From JBAVOR01 sp049692255 (lineage in GTDB: Bacteria > Babelota > Babeliae > Babelales > JACPOV01): DNA of 64,000 nucleotides. The position numbers were made by a program, and so were the translations under genes. A model generated the notes under the pieces. It was given only the letters and a program-made list of their open reading frames with translations. It was not told where the DNA came from and searched no databases. Location of the stretch: contig JBAVOR010000009.1 in NCBI GenBank assembly GCA_049692255.1, forward strand, positions 43,816-107,815, given 5' to 3'. Positions 1 to 8,283 of the stretch are shown piece by piece (positions within the stretch are counted from its first letter, which is position 1; every line of letters begins with the position of its first letter).

Positions 1-551
1 CATTATCTGGTTTAGTCTCAGGAGCAAATAATATTGCCATAGGCCAAGGAGCAGGAAGTGCTCTTAGCGGTGCAGAACAGAATAACATATATATTGGCTC
101 ATCCGGTTCTTCTGGAGATAATGGTGTAATTAATATCAATCCAGCCGCATTATCTGCAACGATTGGTGGTATTGCCAACACCACCATATCGGGTTCGCCT
201 GTGCTTGTATCTTCGGGTGGAAATCTGGGTATTGCTTCTTCTTCTCGTAATTACAAAAAAAATATCCAAGATATTGATCCGCAAACAACCAAGTTACTTG
301 AGTTACGCCCAGTCACTTTTAATTATAAGAAAGAGAACATGGCAGATGAACTTCACTTTGGACTAATTGCAGAAGAGGTGGAAGAACTTATTCCTGATCT
401 CGTGATACGTGATAAAAATGGTGACGTGCAAACGGTGAAGTACCATGAATTACCGGCACTGCTACTTGCACATATTAAACAACTGGCTGCAAAAAATGCA
501 GCGCTGGAAGCGCGTATCGCTGTATTAGAAGGCAACAGTTCTGTTGCCTGA
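1..551 (+). CDS. Fibre-like protein with C-terminal peptidase S74 chaperone domain (5' truncated by window edge)
   Basis: The frame is open from the window edge (first full codon at base 3) and ends with TGA at 549-551. The visible upstream part is a low-complexity Gly/Ser/Ala/Asn-rich stretch (SGANNIAIGQGAGSAL), typical of trimeric fibre or adhesin shafts. The last ~100 residues match the S74 intramolecular chaperone of phage tail spikes and related surface proteins: KKNIQDIDPQTTKLLELRPV, then FNYK, GLIAEEVEELIPDLV and a final coiled coil. In that family the domain assists trimer folding and then cuts itself off with a Ser/Lys pair five residues apart; SRNYKK here keeps that spacing. It could be a prophage remnant or a bacterial surface protein, but no other phage gene is visible. 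Domain call is firm; the role is inferred. Confidence 0.8.
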   Translation, partial: LSGLVSGANNIAIGQGAGSALSGAEQNNIYIGSSGSSGDNGVININPAALSATIGGIANTTISGSPVLVSSGGNLGIASSSRNYKKNIQDIDPQTTKLLELRPVTFNYKKENMADELHFGLIAEEVEELIPDLVIRDKNGDVQTVKYHELPALLLAHIKQLAAKNAALEARIAVLEGNSSVA

Positions 552-566
552 ATCAAAGCAAAAAGC

Positions 567-594
567 AGGGTTGCGCTCTTGTTAGCGCAACCCT
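567..594. terminator. Bidirectional hairpin terminator between converging genes
   Basis: An 11-bp perfect inverted repeat (AGGGTTGCGCT / AGCGCAACCCT) with a 6-nt loop lies just past the fibre gene. On the minus strand it is followed by GCTTTTTGC. One arm overlaps the last codons and the TAA stop of the M3 peptidase gene, so the stem also encodes that protein's C-terminal Gly-Leu-Arg. Confidence 0.75.
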
Positions 595-2687
595 AAATCT
601 TTAAAGAACGCATCCGCATTCGGTGCTCTACCCAAAAAGGTTCGTAGCAGTTCGTTAGGGTCTTTGCTGCCACCGGGCATTAGAATCTCTGTTGCATATT
701 TTTTGCCAGTAGTCGGATTTAACAACCCATGCTCTTTGATGTAATAGAAGATATCGAGTGCAAACACCTTAGACCACAAATAACTGTAATAGCCAGCCCC
801 ATAGCCCGTTAAGTGGCCAAATGACGCAGGGAAATGGTTTTCTGGATCATGATTAATATAGGGCATTAATGCGCGTAAATACTGATGCATCAACCCCATA
901 ATATCTTTTTTCTGCCCCGCCAAATGATAGCTCAATGAAAGCTGTGCGTATACCATCTGCTTTAATAACCAATCACCGGTAGCAAAGTTTTTGAGTGCAA
1001 TAATTTTTTCAATTAATGCGGCTGGTAATGGCTTTTTTGTTTCGTAATGGCTGCTGACCATTGTTAAAATTTCAGGATTATATAACCATTCTTCCAGCAT
1101 TTGGGAAGGCATCTCTACAAAATCTGTTTTCACGTTCGTGCCTGCAAATCCTATCATACGCGTAGAACCTAATAATGCATGGAGCGCATGCCCAAACTCA
1201 TGGAAAAAAGTGTTCACATCGTTAAACTTTAACAATGCTGGCTTGTCATTACTCGATTGCGGAAAGTTTGCAATCACTGCCGAAAGACCAGGAACGTTTC
1301 CTTTGTCTGTTTTGTGGGCAGGAATAATAGTCACATGGCATGCGTGGCCATATTTGTGCGCACGTGGGTGTAGATCAAGTAATAAATAGCCCATAGGAGC
1401 ATCTGCTTGCCCATCAGCTTCGTACACACTTACCAGGTGCACATCGTCATGCCACACTCCCTTTATTGTTTCTTTCTTGAAACGAATAGAAAGGAACTTT
1501 TCGTATACGCTCAGTAACCCGTGCAAGGTTTTTTCTAAAGGAAAGTAGGTGCTTACTTCAATATCGTCAACCGCATATTTCGTTTTTTTGATATGCTGCC
1601 GAATATAGCCAGTATCCCACGGTTCAAATTTTCCATCGACTAATGCAATTGATGATGGGGTATATGCCTTTAATTCTTCCACTTCACGCGCCGCCTTTTT
1701 TTGGCTCGGGGCAACCAATGATTGCAAGAACTGTTCGACCGCTTCCGGCGTTTTCGCCATTTCATCGCTGATACTCAACGCTGCGTAACTATTGTAGCCA
1801 ACTTTGTGCGCTAATTCATCACGCAATGCAATAATCTTTCCTAACAGTTCTATATTTTCAGGATACGCACGGTTATTAAATAACCGATATATCTTTTTTC
1901 GTGTTTGTGCAACAGAACAGAACTCTAAAATAGGAAAGACCGTTGGATAATCGGTCTTGAGTATATAGGTACCATCATCTGCTTGTGCCAAACTCGCAAT
2001 ATAATCATCATCCATGCCTGCTAACTCTGCACGCGTTACGGTAATCGAACGCATGTCACTTGCAATATTCTTGCTAAAAGTAATGCTCAACTGTGCCAAT
2101 TGCTTCATGAGTTGCACAATAGATTCCCGCTCCGCTTGTGGCAAATGGAGCCCGCGGCGTCTAAATCCATCCATTATCTCATGCAAGTAGTAGCGTTCTT
2201 CATCGCTGAGCTGTTCGACCTGCCCCTGATGCGCGATATAATCAGTAAATGCCTGATATATGGCAACATTTTGACTGAGCGTATCAATCGCAAATGCAGA
2301 CAGTTCTGCTTGCAATGAATTTGCACGGTCCCGTAACGCATCATCGGTAGTTACCATCGATACAAGGGAAATAGTATGTGCTGGCACGCTAAAGTGCAGA
2401 CTTGCTATAGCATCATATGCACGTGCTGTGTTCTGAAATGTTCGTTCTGCCGGCTTTATTGCAAGTAATGCATCTATTTCTTTTTGTACGCGTTTTTGCG
2501 CATGCGCTGCTAGCTGTTCAATTTCATATACTGATCGAGGGAAATAAGAGGAGATTTGATCTGTTCTCGTAATTATATAATTAGACTCACTGTACGCTTT
2601 TTTTGATATCATGATCATCAGACTCGTAATAATTATTGCACCAATACATACCCGGATTATCATCTGCTGTTCCATATACGCATCCAC
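582..2687 (-). CDS. M3 family metallopeptidase (oligopeptidase / peptidyl-dipeptidase type), membrane-anchored or exported
   Basis: The 701-residue length is usual for thimet/Dcp-type M3 zinc peptidases, which cleave short peptides. The zinc site is clear in the C-terminal half: FFHEFGHALHALLG holds HExxH, and downstream EMPSQMLEEW supplies the third ligand Glu. N-terminal helical lobe motifs are also present. Unlike cytosolic relatives it starts with a hydrophobic segment (IIRVCIGAIIITSLMIMI, about residues 10-27), so it is probably exported or anchored and digests peptides in the periplasm. The longest frame begins at a GTG (2687); an in-frame ATG at 2675 has AGGGTGG upstream and may be the real start. 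uvrB lies 21 nt upstream on the same strand, so co-transcription is likely. Confidence 0.9.
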   Translation of the reverse strand: MDAYMEQQMIIRVCIGAIIITSLMIMISKKAYSESNYIITRTDQISSYFPRSVYEIEQLAAHAQKRVQKEIDALLAIKPAERTFQNTARAYDAIASLHFSVPAHTISLVSMVTTDDALRDRANSLQAELSAFAIDTLSQNVAIYQAFTDYIAHQGQVEQLSDEERYYLHEIMDGFRRRGLHLPQAERESIVQLMKQLAQLSITFSKNIASDMRSITVTRAELAGMDDDYIASLAQADDGTYILKTDYPTVFPILEFCSVAQTRKKIYRLFNNRAYPENIELLGKIIALRDELAHKVGYNSYAALSISDEMAKTPEAVEQFLQSLVAPSQKKAAREVEELKAYTPSSIALVDGKFEPWDTGYIRQHIKKTKYAVDDIEVSTYFPLEKTLHGLLSVYEKFLSIRFKKETIKGVWHDDVHLVSVYEADGQADAPMGYLLLDLHPRAHKYGHACHVTIIPAHKTDKGNVPGLSAVIANFPQSSNDKPALLKFNDVNTFFHEFGHALHALLGSTRMIGFAGTNVKTDFVEMPSQMLEEWLYNPEILTMVSSHYETKKPLPAALIEKIIALKNFATGDWLLKQMVYAQLSLSYHLAGQKKDIMGLMHQYLRALMPYINHDPENHFPASFGHLTGYGAGYYSYLWSKVFALDIFYYIKEHGLLNPTTGKKYATEILMPGGSKDPNELLRTFLGRAPNADAFFKDLGLR

Positions 2688-2708
2688 CCTTTTTTTATTA
2701 TTTTTCGT

Positions 2709-4670
2709 TTACTTAATTTTTTTAAGAGTAAGCCATTTTTCACGCAATGCAATTGCTTTTTCAAAATCCAGCGCTTCCGCTGCTTGACGCATCTCTTCTT
2801 CCAACTGGCTCAGCAATGCCATTCGTTCAGCTGATGACAACTGTTCTTTTTTTGCTTTATTTTTGGTACGCGAAGATGCTTGCGCAATAGCTTCTTGCAA
2901 TGCAATAATTGCTTTGCTTACTTCACGTTTTACCGTACGCGGTATAATACCATGCTCTTTGTTATATGCCTCTTGAATGGCGCGGCGACGTGCCGTTTCA
3001 GTTAATGCTTCGTGCATTGAATGGGTTGTTTTGTCTGCATATAAAACAACTTTTGCTTCACTATTACGCGCAGCACGTCCAATGATCTGAACTAATGAAC
3101 GCTTATCACGTAAAAAACTTTCAATATCTGCATCCATAATAGCAACCAGTGCTACTTCAGGAAGGTCTAAACCTTCGCGCAACAGATTAACACCAACCAA
3201 ACAATCAAAGGTGCCTAAACGTAATTTATGCAATAGCTCGGTCCGTTGTGGCGTTTTTAATTCGCTATGCAGATAACAAACTCTCACTTTTTGTTCTTCT
3301 AAATAATGAGCTAACTGTTCTGCTAGTTTTTTGGTCAATACCATAATAAGGGTACGAAAACCCTTGGCGGTCGTTTCTTTAATTTGTGCAAGCAAATGCT
3401 CGATCTGCCCTTCACGCGGATGTATTTCAGTTATTGGATCTAACAAGCCGGTAGGGCGAATAATCTGCTCTACCGTATGATCGGAATGGGTCAACTCGTA
3501 ATCACCGGGTGTAGCAGAAACAAAGATTACGTCATTAAAATATCGTTCAATTTCTGCAAACGTGAGCGGACGGTTGTCACGCGCCGATGGAAGGCGAAAC
3601 CCAAATTCGATTAATACTCCCTTGCGCGAACGATCTCCATGATACATACCCCGTAATTGAGGCACTGCAATATGGGATTCGTCAATAACCATTAAAAAAT
3701 CTTCTCCAAAAAAATCAAGCAAGCAAAACGGCGGCTCACCCGATTTGCGTCCGTCAAAATGGGTCGAATAGTTTTCAATACCCGAGCAGTACCCGGTTTC
3801 TTGCAACATTTCAAGATCATGGGATACACGTTGCTTTAAACGCTCTTGATAGACAGGGTTTTTCAGCTGCGGTAGCCACAGATCTAACTCTGCTTGAATA
3901 CTTTTAACAGCCGCATCTTTTTTTTCTTGTGTTGTCACAAAATGCTTTGCGGGAAATATAATAGTATTATCAAGTGGCATGAGTGTTGCGTGCGTTACTT
4001 TATCTACCCACGTCATGCGGTCGATTGTATCGCCAAACAGCTCTATGCGTAACTTTTCTTTTTGATATGGCAACACCACATCAATTAAATCACCGCGTAC
4101 TTGAAATGTACCAGCACGCGGGTCCATGTCATTGCGTTCATACTGAATAAACAGCAGTTGTTTGATAAGGTCCATGCGCTTGTATTGCATGCCTACACGT
4201 AACGGTAAGCTTAATTCACGATAATCGGTCGGGTTACCCAGCGAGTATATACTAGAAACCGAAGTTACCACGATAGTATCTGGTCGGTTAATTAACGATG
4301 CAGTTGCTTCGATGCGCAAACGCTCCAGCTCGCTATTAATTTTTGTTTCTTTGGGAATATAGATATCTTGCGCGGGCAAATATGATTCTGGCTGATAATA
4401 ATCGTAATAGCTGACAAAATAACAAACCTTATTCTTAGGGAAGAATAAGCTAAGCTCTTCGTACAACTGTGCAGCCAATGTTTTATTGGGAGATAATACC
4501 AATACTGGCTTATTTTGCTGCGCAATAACCTGTGCGATCGTAAATGTTTTTCCGGAGCCCGTGACGCCCAACAAGGTCGATTTGCCTGGCCGCAATGCGC
4601 TTAAGCGTGCAATCGCTTCTGGCTGACTTCCCTGTGCTTCATACGGTGCATGTAATTGAAATAAACTCAT
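2709..4670 (-). CDS. uvrB: UvrABC system protein B
   Basis: UvrB is the DNA-damage-verifying helicase subunit of nucleotide excision repair, working with UvrA and UvrC. The 653-residue length is normal. Visible features in order: Walker A GVTGSGKTFT near residue 37, the beta-hairpin YYDYYQPESYLP, the DESH helicase box VIDESHIAVPQ, VSATPGDYE, motifs V and VI (GVNLLREGLDLPEV and QIIGRAARN), and a C-terminal UVR motif (LSQLEEEMRQAAEALDFEKA) that contacts UvrC. uvrC lies elsewhere in this window (46415-47692); uvrA is not present. Nothing unusual. Confidence 0.97.
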   Translation of the reverse strand: MSLFQLHAPYEAQGSQPEAIARLSALRPGKSTLLGVTGSGKTFTIAQVIAQQNKPVLVLSPNKTLAAQLYEELSLFFPKNKVCYFVSYYDYYQPESYLPAQDIYIPKETKINSELERLRIEATASLINRPDTIVVTSVSSIYSLGNPTDYRELSLPLRVGMQYKRMDLIKQLLFIQYERNDMDPRAGTFQVRGDLIDVVLPYQKEKLRIELFGDTIDRMTWVDKVTHATLMPLDNTIIFPAKHFVTTQEKKDAAVKSIQAELDLWLPQLKNPVYQERLKQRVSHDLEMLQETGYCSGIENYSTHFDGRKSGEPPFCLLDFFGEDFLMVIDESHIAVPQLRGMYHGDRSRKGVLIEFGFRLPSARDNRPLTFAEIERYFNDVIFVSATPGDYELTHSDHTVEQIIRPTGLLDPITEIHPREGQIEHLLAQIKETTAKGFRTLIMVLTKKLAEQLAHYLEEQKVRVCYLHSELKTPQRTELLHKLRLGTFDCLVGVNLLREGLDLPEVALVAIMDADIESFLRDKRSLVQIIGRAARNSEAKVVLYADKTTHSMHEALTETARRRAIQEAYNKEHGIIPRTVKREVSKAIIALQEAIAQASSRTKNKAKKEQLSSAERMALLSQLEEEMRQAAEALDFEKAIALREKWLTLKKIK

Positions 4671-4698
4671 AGATATATGATACCACGGTTATTGCAGG

Positions 4699-4728
4699 TT
4701 GACAAATTTCAAAATCGCCGGGTATACT
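4699..4728 (+). promoter_or_regulatory. Predicted sigma70-type promoter
   Basis: TTGACA at 4699-4704 and TATACT at 4723-4728 with an 18-bp spacer, pointing at the secreted-protein gene that starts at 4783. It is divergent from uvrB. Confidence 0.65.
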
Positions 4729-4782
4729 AAGCTTCTTTAAAGTGCAGCTATTGCAATACCATACAACATTGAAAAAACAACT

Positions 4783-5781
4783 ATGTTTAAATCTATTTTT
4801 AGATTAGCAATTATTATTATGCCGTATATGTACTCCCTGCAAGCTTGTAATCACCTTGCTAAGCCCACCATTCAAGAGCATATAGTACCGCAACTGAGCA
4901 AATTAAGTCTCCTTGAAAAACATGCAACCCAGTTGTGCACTTTTGGCCATGATCATCATTTGCAGCTGCATGCCGTAGAATATGCACTTAATACTATTGG
5001 CGATTCATTTACACAACCTACTGTAGAAGTAAGTAATATCCCATTAACTGTTGAAGTACTAAGACCCATTCTACCTTTTTGCAATCTGTTTGGTGGCCTT
5101 TTGCAAACAAAACCTTTATCAACAGACGGTATTAAAAGTCATACTTTAGATACGGTCACCTGTGCACTGCTCCATAACATATACCATAGTTATGCAGACT
5201 CTGAAAAAAAACAGTTCGATACATTAAATACTCATGCTCTTCGTGCGCAGATGGCCTCTGGACTTATGGCACAGTATATGGTACTTCATGCGCTTCCTAA
5301 ACAGTATCTCTTTACCAATAAAGGCCTGAACTACTTAAACACTCATACCAACATATTGTTTCTTATGACACGCATGCTGGGACATGCATTGAGCAGCGCG
5401 GTAATTCCCGCAGGCAAAAGAGGAACAAGTAGCACAGAACTTCTTGAGCTCTACCAACACCATTTTAATATACCTGCCACACAAGATATTATTCCCCTTA
5501 CCTCTGATGTGTCAGAGGGGATCTCTCAATTAAATAATACAATAATCACCGCGTATCACGATTTGCGGCTAGCGCAGCAAAAAGCAATGCGCAGTTATCA
5601 TGACCACGCATTACTCATGTCTTTGCGCTTAGTGCCTACTCACCCGAAAACTCATAACAGAGTATCCAAAGCAGCTTCTAATAATACCAAGCTCAATGCG
5701 CTCAAAAAGAAAAAATATTCTTATCCCCCTCATTTGAGACCTGCATACAAAGAGATGATGCTTCTTGAAAACGAAGAATGA
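4783..5781 (+). CDS. Secreted or lipid-anchored protein of unknown function
   Basis: 332 residues. The start has a signal peptide (hydrophobic RLAIIIMPYMY) ending SLQAC, which could be a weak lipoprotein box with Cys22 as the lipidated residue; position -2 (Gln) is atypical, so a plain signal peptide is equally possible. The body is mostly helical, His-rich and without a recognised motif, and the tail is basic (LNALKKKKYSYPP). It has its own good promoter but no clear Shine-Dalgarno site. Its 3' end overlaps the convergent glycosyltransferase by 52 bp. I do not recognise the family. Confidence 0.75.
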   Translation: MFKSIFRLAIIIMPYMYSLQACNHLAKPTIQEHIVPQLSKLSLLEKHATQLCTFGHDHHLQLHAVEYALNTIGDSFTQPTVEVSNIPLTVEVLRPILPFCNLFGGLLQTKPLSTDGIKSHTLDTVTCALLHNIYHSYADSEKKQFDTLNTHALRAQMASGLMAQYMVLHALPKQYLFTNKGLNYLNTHTNILFLMTRMLGHALSSAVIPAGKRGTSSTELLELYQHHFNIPATQDIIPLTSDVSEGISQLNNTIITAYHDLRLAQQKAMRSYHDHALLMSLRLVPTHPKTHNRVSKAASNNTKLNALKKKKYSYPPHLRPAYKEMMLLENEE

Positions 5782-6866
5782 TCAAACAAGCGAATACTTG
5801 CCTGCTTTGCTTGCGTGCTCAACTGCTGCAATTGTATACGATTAAAAAAAAGCATACGTATCTGTTGCCCCATTTGTTCGGGTGTATCAATGAGATAGCC
5901 AGTATGTCCATGCGCAATATAATCGATTGCTCCAGGGGCCCGTTTGGCAATTACTGGCACCCCACTTGCTAATGCTTCAGCCAATACAATAGCCTGGGTT
6001 TCGGTGTACGAGGCAAATACAAACAGGTCTGTCATCTGATAGAGACGATACACCGTATCGCGCGAAGGGCTCTGCACAAAACATACCTGCGCCTGATTCA
6101 GCTTACACTGTTGATAGGCATAGTGCTTTAAATAATCATAATAAAAGCCGTATCCTGCAATAGTCAGAGTGACAGGCAAATCACGTACATAACAGAGCGC
6201 ATCGAGCAAAAAGGGAATATTTTTTTCAGGCACCAGGCGACTCACACTTAACAAAGCAAGAGGCTTCCTCAAGGTGCTATGAACAATGGGCGCACGAGTC
6301 ATATAAAAAAAATCTAACTCAACGGGAGTGGGTATTACCGTAACAGAGGTCTTTTGCAGTGCAAGTAACGGCTCTAGTTGCTGTGCAATGCTCTGGCTCG
6401 GGACAATGAGTGCATGAATAGCACTAAACACTGTTGCCAATCGCTGCTGCAATAAATATAAACACAAAGACCCTGCCATAGGTGCATGGTACAGATATTG
6501 ATCGTATTGTGTATGGTACGTAAACACAACAGGAACGTTGTGCTGTTGGCCCCATTGCAATGCAGCATACCCCAATAAAAAGGGGTGATGAATATGAATA
6601 ATATGTGGCTTTAATTGGTTAAAAATTGCGTCTAACTGCCGATACAGTAAAAACGGCATGACCCCAATTTGTGTTTTGTAAAAAAAACGGAGTGGTGAAT
6701 ACACACGAATAATATGATGCGTTTCATCTGCAACCGAGATAAAGGGAAATGTGATAATGCGCGCATCATAGCCTTGACGCTGCACTGTTTGATAGAGCAT
6801 ATGCACCGAGCGCGCAACGCCCCCTTTGTAGGGAAAATAGTTATTAGTTACCAGTGCAACACGCAC
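5730..6866 (-). CDS. Glycosyltransferase, GT4 / group 1 (GT-B fold)
   Basis: 378 residues, usual for the family. The N-terminal domain starts VALVTNNYFPYKGGVARSVH, the acceptor-side glycine loop of GT4 enzymes, followed by HIIHIHHPFLLG. The C-terminal nucleotide-sugar domain has LLSVSRLVPEKNIPFLLDAL and FASYTETQAIVLAEALASGV, the EX7E motif of retaining enzymes. Members transfer sugars from nucleotide donors to lipids, glycans or other acceptors; the substrate here cannot be told. The start is GTG at 6866, 14 nt after the transaldolase-like gene, so the two are probably co-transcribed. The 3' end overlaps the convergent gene at 4783. Confidence 0.9.
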   Translation of the reverse strand: MRVALVTNNYFPYKGGVARSVHMLYQTVQRQGYDARIITFPFISVADETHHIIRVYSPLRFFYKTQIGVMPFLLYRQLDAIFNQLKPHIIHIHHPFLLGYAALQWGQQHNVPVVFTYHTQYDQYLYHAPMAGSLCLYLLQQRLATVFSAIHALIVPSQSIAQQLEPLLALQKTSVTVIPTPVELDFFYMTRAPIVHSTLRKPLALLSVSRLVPEKNIPFLLDALCYVRDLPVTLTIAGYGFYYDYLKHYAYQQCKLNQAQVCFVQSPSRDTVYRLYQMTDLFVFASYTETQAIVLAEALASGVPVIAKRAPGAIDYIAHGHTGYLIDTPEQMGQQIRMLFFNRIQLQQLSTQAKQASIRLFDHSSFSRSIISLYAGLK

Positions 6867-6880
6867 AGCAAGAATCCGCT

Positions 6881-7540
6881 TTACGGGAAACGAGCGACTT
6901 TGAGCTTTTTCCAGTCCGCATTAAATTTTTGCATACCATCTGCCGTTAGCTCATGGGTCAATAATTCGTGTAATAGCGCGGGAGATACGGTAATAACATC
7001 TACACCGGCGCACACTGCCATTAATACATGGTCTGCATTGCGCAATGACGCGGCCAAAATTTCGGTTTTAAATGCATAGTGCTTAAACGCATCACACACT
7101 GCTTCGATAAATAATGCTGGATTTTCACCGTTATCTTCTAAGCGTCCTAAAAATGGTGAAATGAAACGTACTCCTAATTTTGCCATGGCAATGCTCTGCA
7201 TCAGGCCAAATATTAGTGTTACGTTCACTGCTATGCCATCGGCAACGAGCTCTTTTATAACACCATAATATTCTAATGCCCCCGGTACTTTCACCACTAC
7301 ACTTGCGTGTATTTTAGCAATAGCATGCGCTTGTGCTAAAACCTTTTCTGGCGTAACTTCAGTCACTTCAACGCTAATAAACGCACCGGGCAACGCGTCA
7401 CAAATTTCTTGCACTCGTTTAATTGGATTGCCACCAGCATGTGCCAAATGAGTAGGGTTAGTAGTAACCCCATCAATTATGCCGTATGGCGCCCATGCAC
7501 GAATAGCCTCTATGTCTGCTGTGTCTAAGAAAATCTTCAT
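6881..7540 (-). CDS. Transaldolase-like protein (fructose-6-phosphate aldolase / TalC type)
   Basis: 219 residues from the ATG at 7540, which has AAGGAG four bases upstream; a GTG immediately before it is too close to that site. The short form fits the F6P aldolase/TalC subfamily rather than the 320-residue classical transaldolase. Seen: MKIFLDTADIEAI, DGVTTNPTHLA, VVVKVPGALEYY (Schiff-base Lys in VKVPG), VNVTLIFGLMQS and FISPFLGRLEDNG. It is a cytosolic sugar-phosphate aldol enzyme, either transaldolase of the pentose phosphate pathway or fructose-6-phosphate aldolase; sequence alone does not separate these. Confidence 0.92.
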   Translation of the reverse strand: MKIFLDTADIEAIRAWAPYGIIDGVTTNPTHLAHAGGNPIKRVQEICDALPGAFISVEVTEVTPEKVLAQAHAIAKIHASVVVKVPGALEYYGVIKELVADGIAVNVTLIFGLMQSIAMAKLGVRFISPFLGRLEDNGENPALFIEAVCDAFKHYAFKTEILAASLRNADHVLMAVCAGVDVITVSPALLHELLTHELTADGMQKFNADWKKLKVARFP

Positions 7541-7714
7541 CACACTCCTTTTATCAATTACTAAGCACCCAACAGTCCCTCTGTGTTACATTTTTTCATT
7601 ACGTCCACCATAAAAGTATAGGCTTGCATAACATGTAGGGGACTTGTCTGAAGTCTATTAATAGTCGCATCTCGATTAGTATTCATGTAATAAGATCATC
7701 TATTATTGTATTGA

Positions 7715-8251
7715 TTATGCAGTTACCTCTTCAGAATCTTTTAACAACCCCTCACACTCACATTTATTAACGATATCAAACACAAGCGCGGCCCCTGATA
7801 TATCTTCTATGCATCCATGAATGAACCAGTGAATCATTCGCTTACAGTCTTCTTGATCGGTACGCAATTCTTTTATGGTTTTTACCGCTTCTTTAAATGT
7901 TTTCTTCACTGCCTGCTCATCGATAGATTGATCTTGTGTATAAAAAAATTGAAATTTATCTATCAGATAATTATTCTCTTTTTCTTTTCCTATGTTTAAG
8001 CCATATTCGACAGCCGCATTCAGTTTAGCAAATGGTGTTTGTATAACAGAATACACTTCAATATATTTTTTAAATGCTTCTTTAGTAGGATTTTCAGCTT
8101 TTTGAATACCATTGAGATCAAACGAGAGTTCTTTTCCTTGGCTATGCAAACTACAGTCAATGCCCATCAGAGCATCTAACACATTGTCCATGCCACTCAG
8201 TTTCACCGTTGACCCTACCATAGCTGCCAGTAACACTATTTTTATACGCAT
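7715..8251 (-). CDS. Small secreted protein of unknown function
   Basis: 178 residues from ATG 8251, chosen because AAGGAG sits six bases upstream and the protein then starts with a proper signal peptide (MRIKIVLLAAMVGSTVKLSG); the frame is open eight codons further. The mature part is helical with scattered cysteines, including a CKRMIHWFIHGC pair and a late CEC. It lies 32 nt after leuS on the same strand. No family recognised. Confidence 0.75.
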   Translation of the reverse strand: MRIKIVLLAAMVGSTVKLSGMDNVLDALMGIDCSLHSQGKELSFDLNGIQKAENPTKEAFKKYIEVYSVIQTPFAKLNAAVEYGLNIGKEKENNYLIDKFQFFYTQDQSIDEQAVKKTFKEAVKTIKELRTDQEDCKRMIHWFIHGCIEDISGAALVFDIVNKCECEGLLKDSEEVTA

Positions 8252-8283
8252 CGTATTCTCCTTCTTCTCGTGCACGCTGTGTA

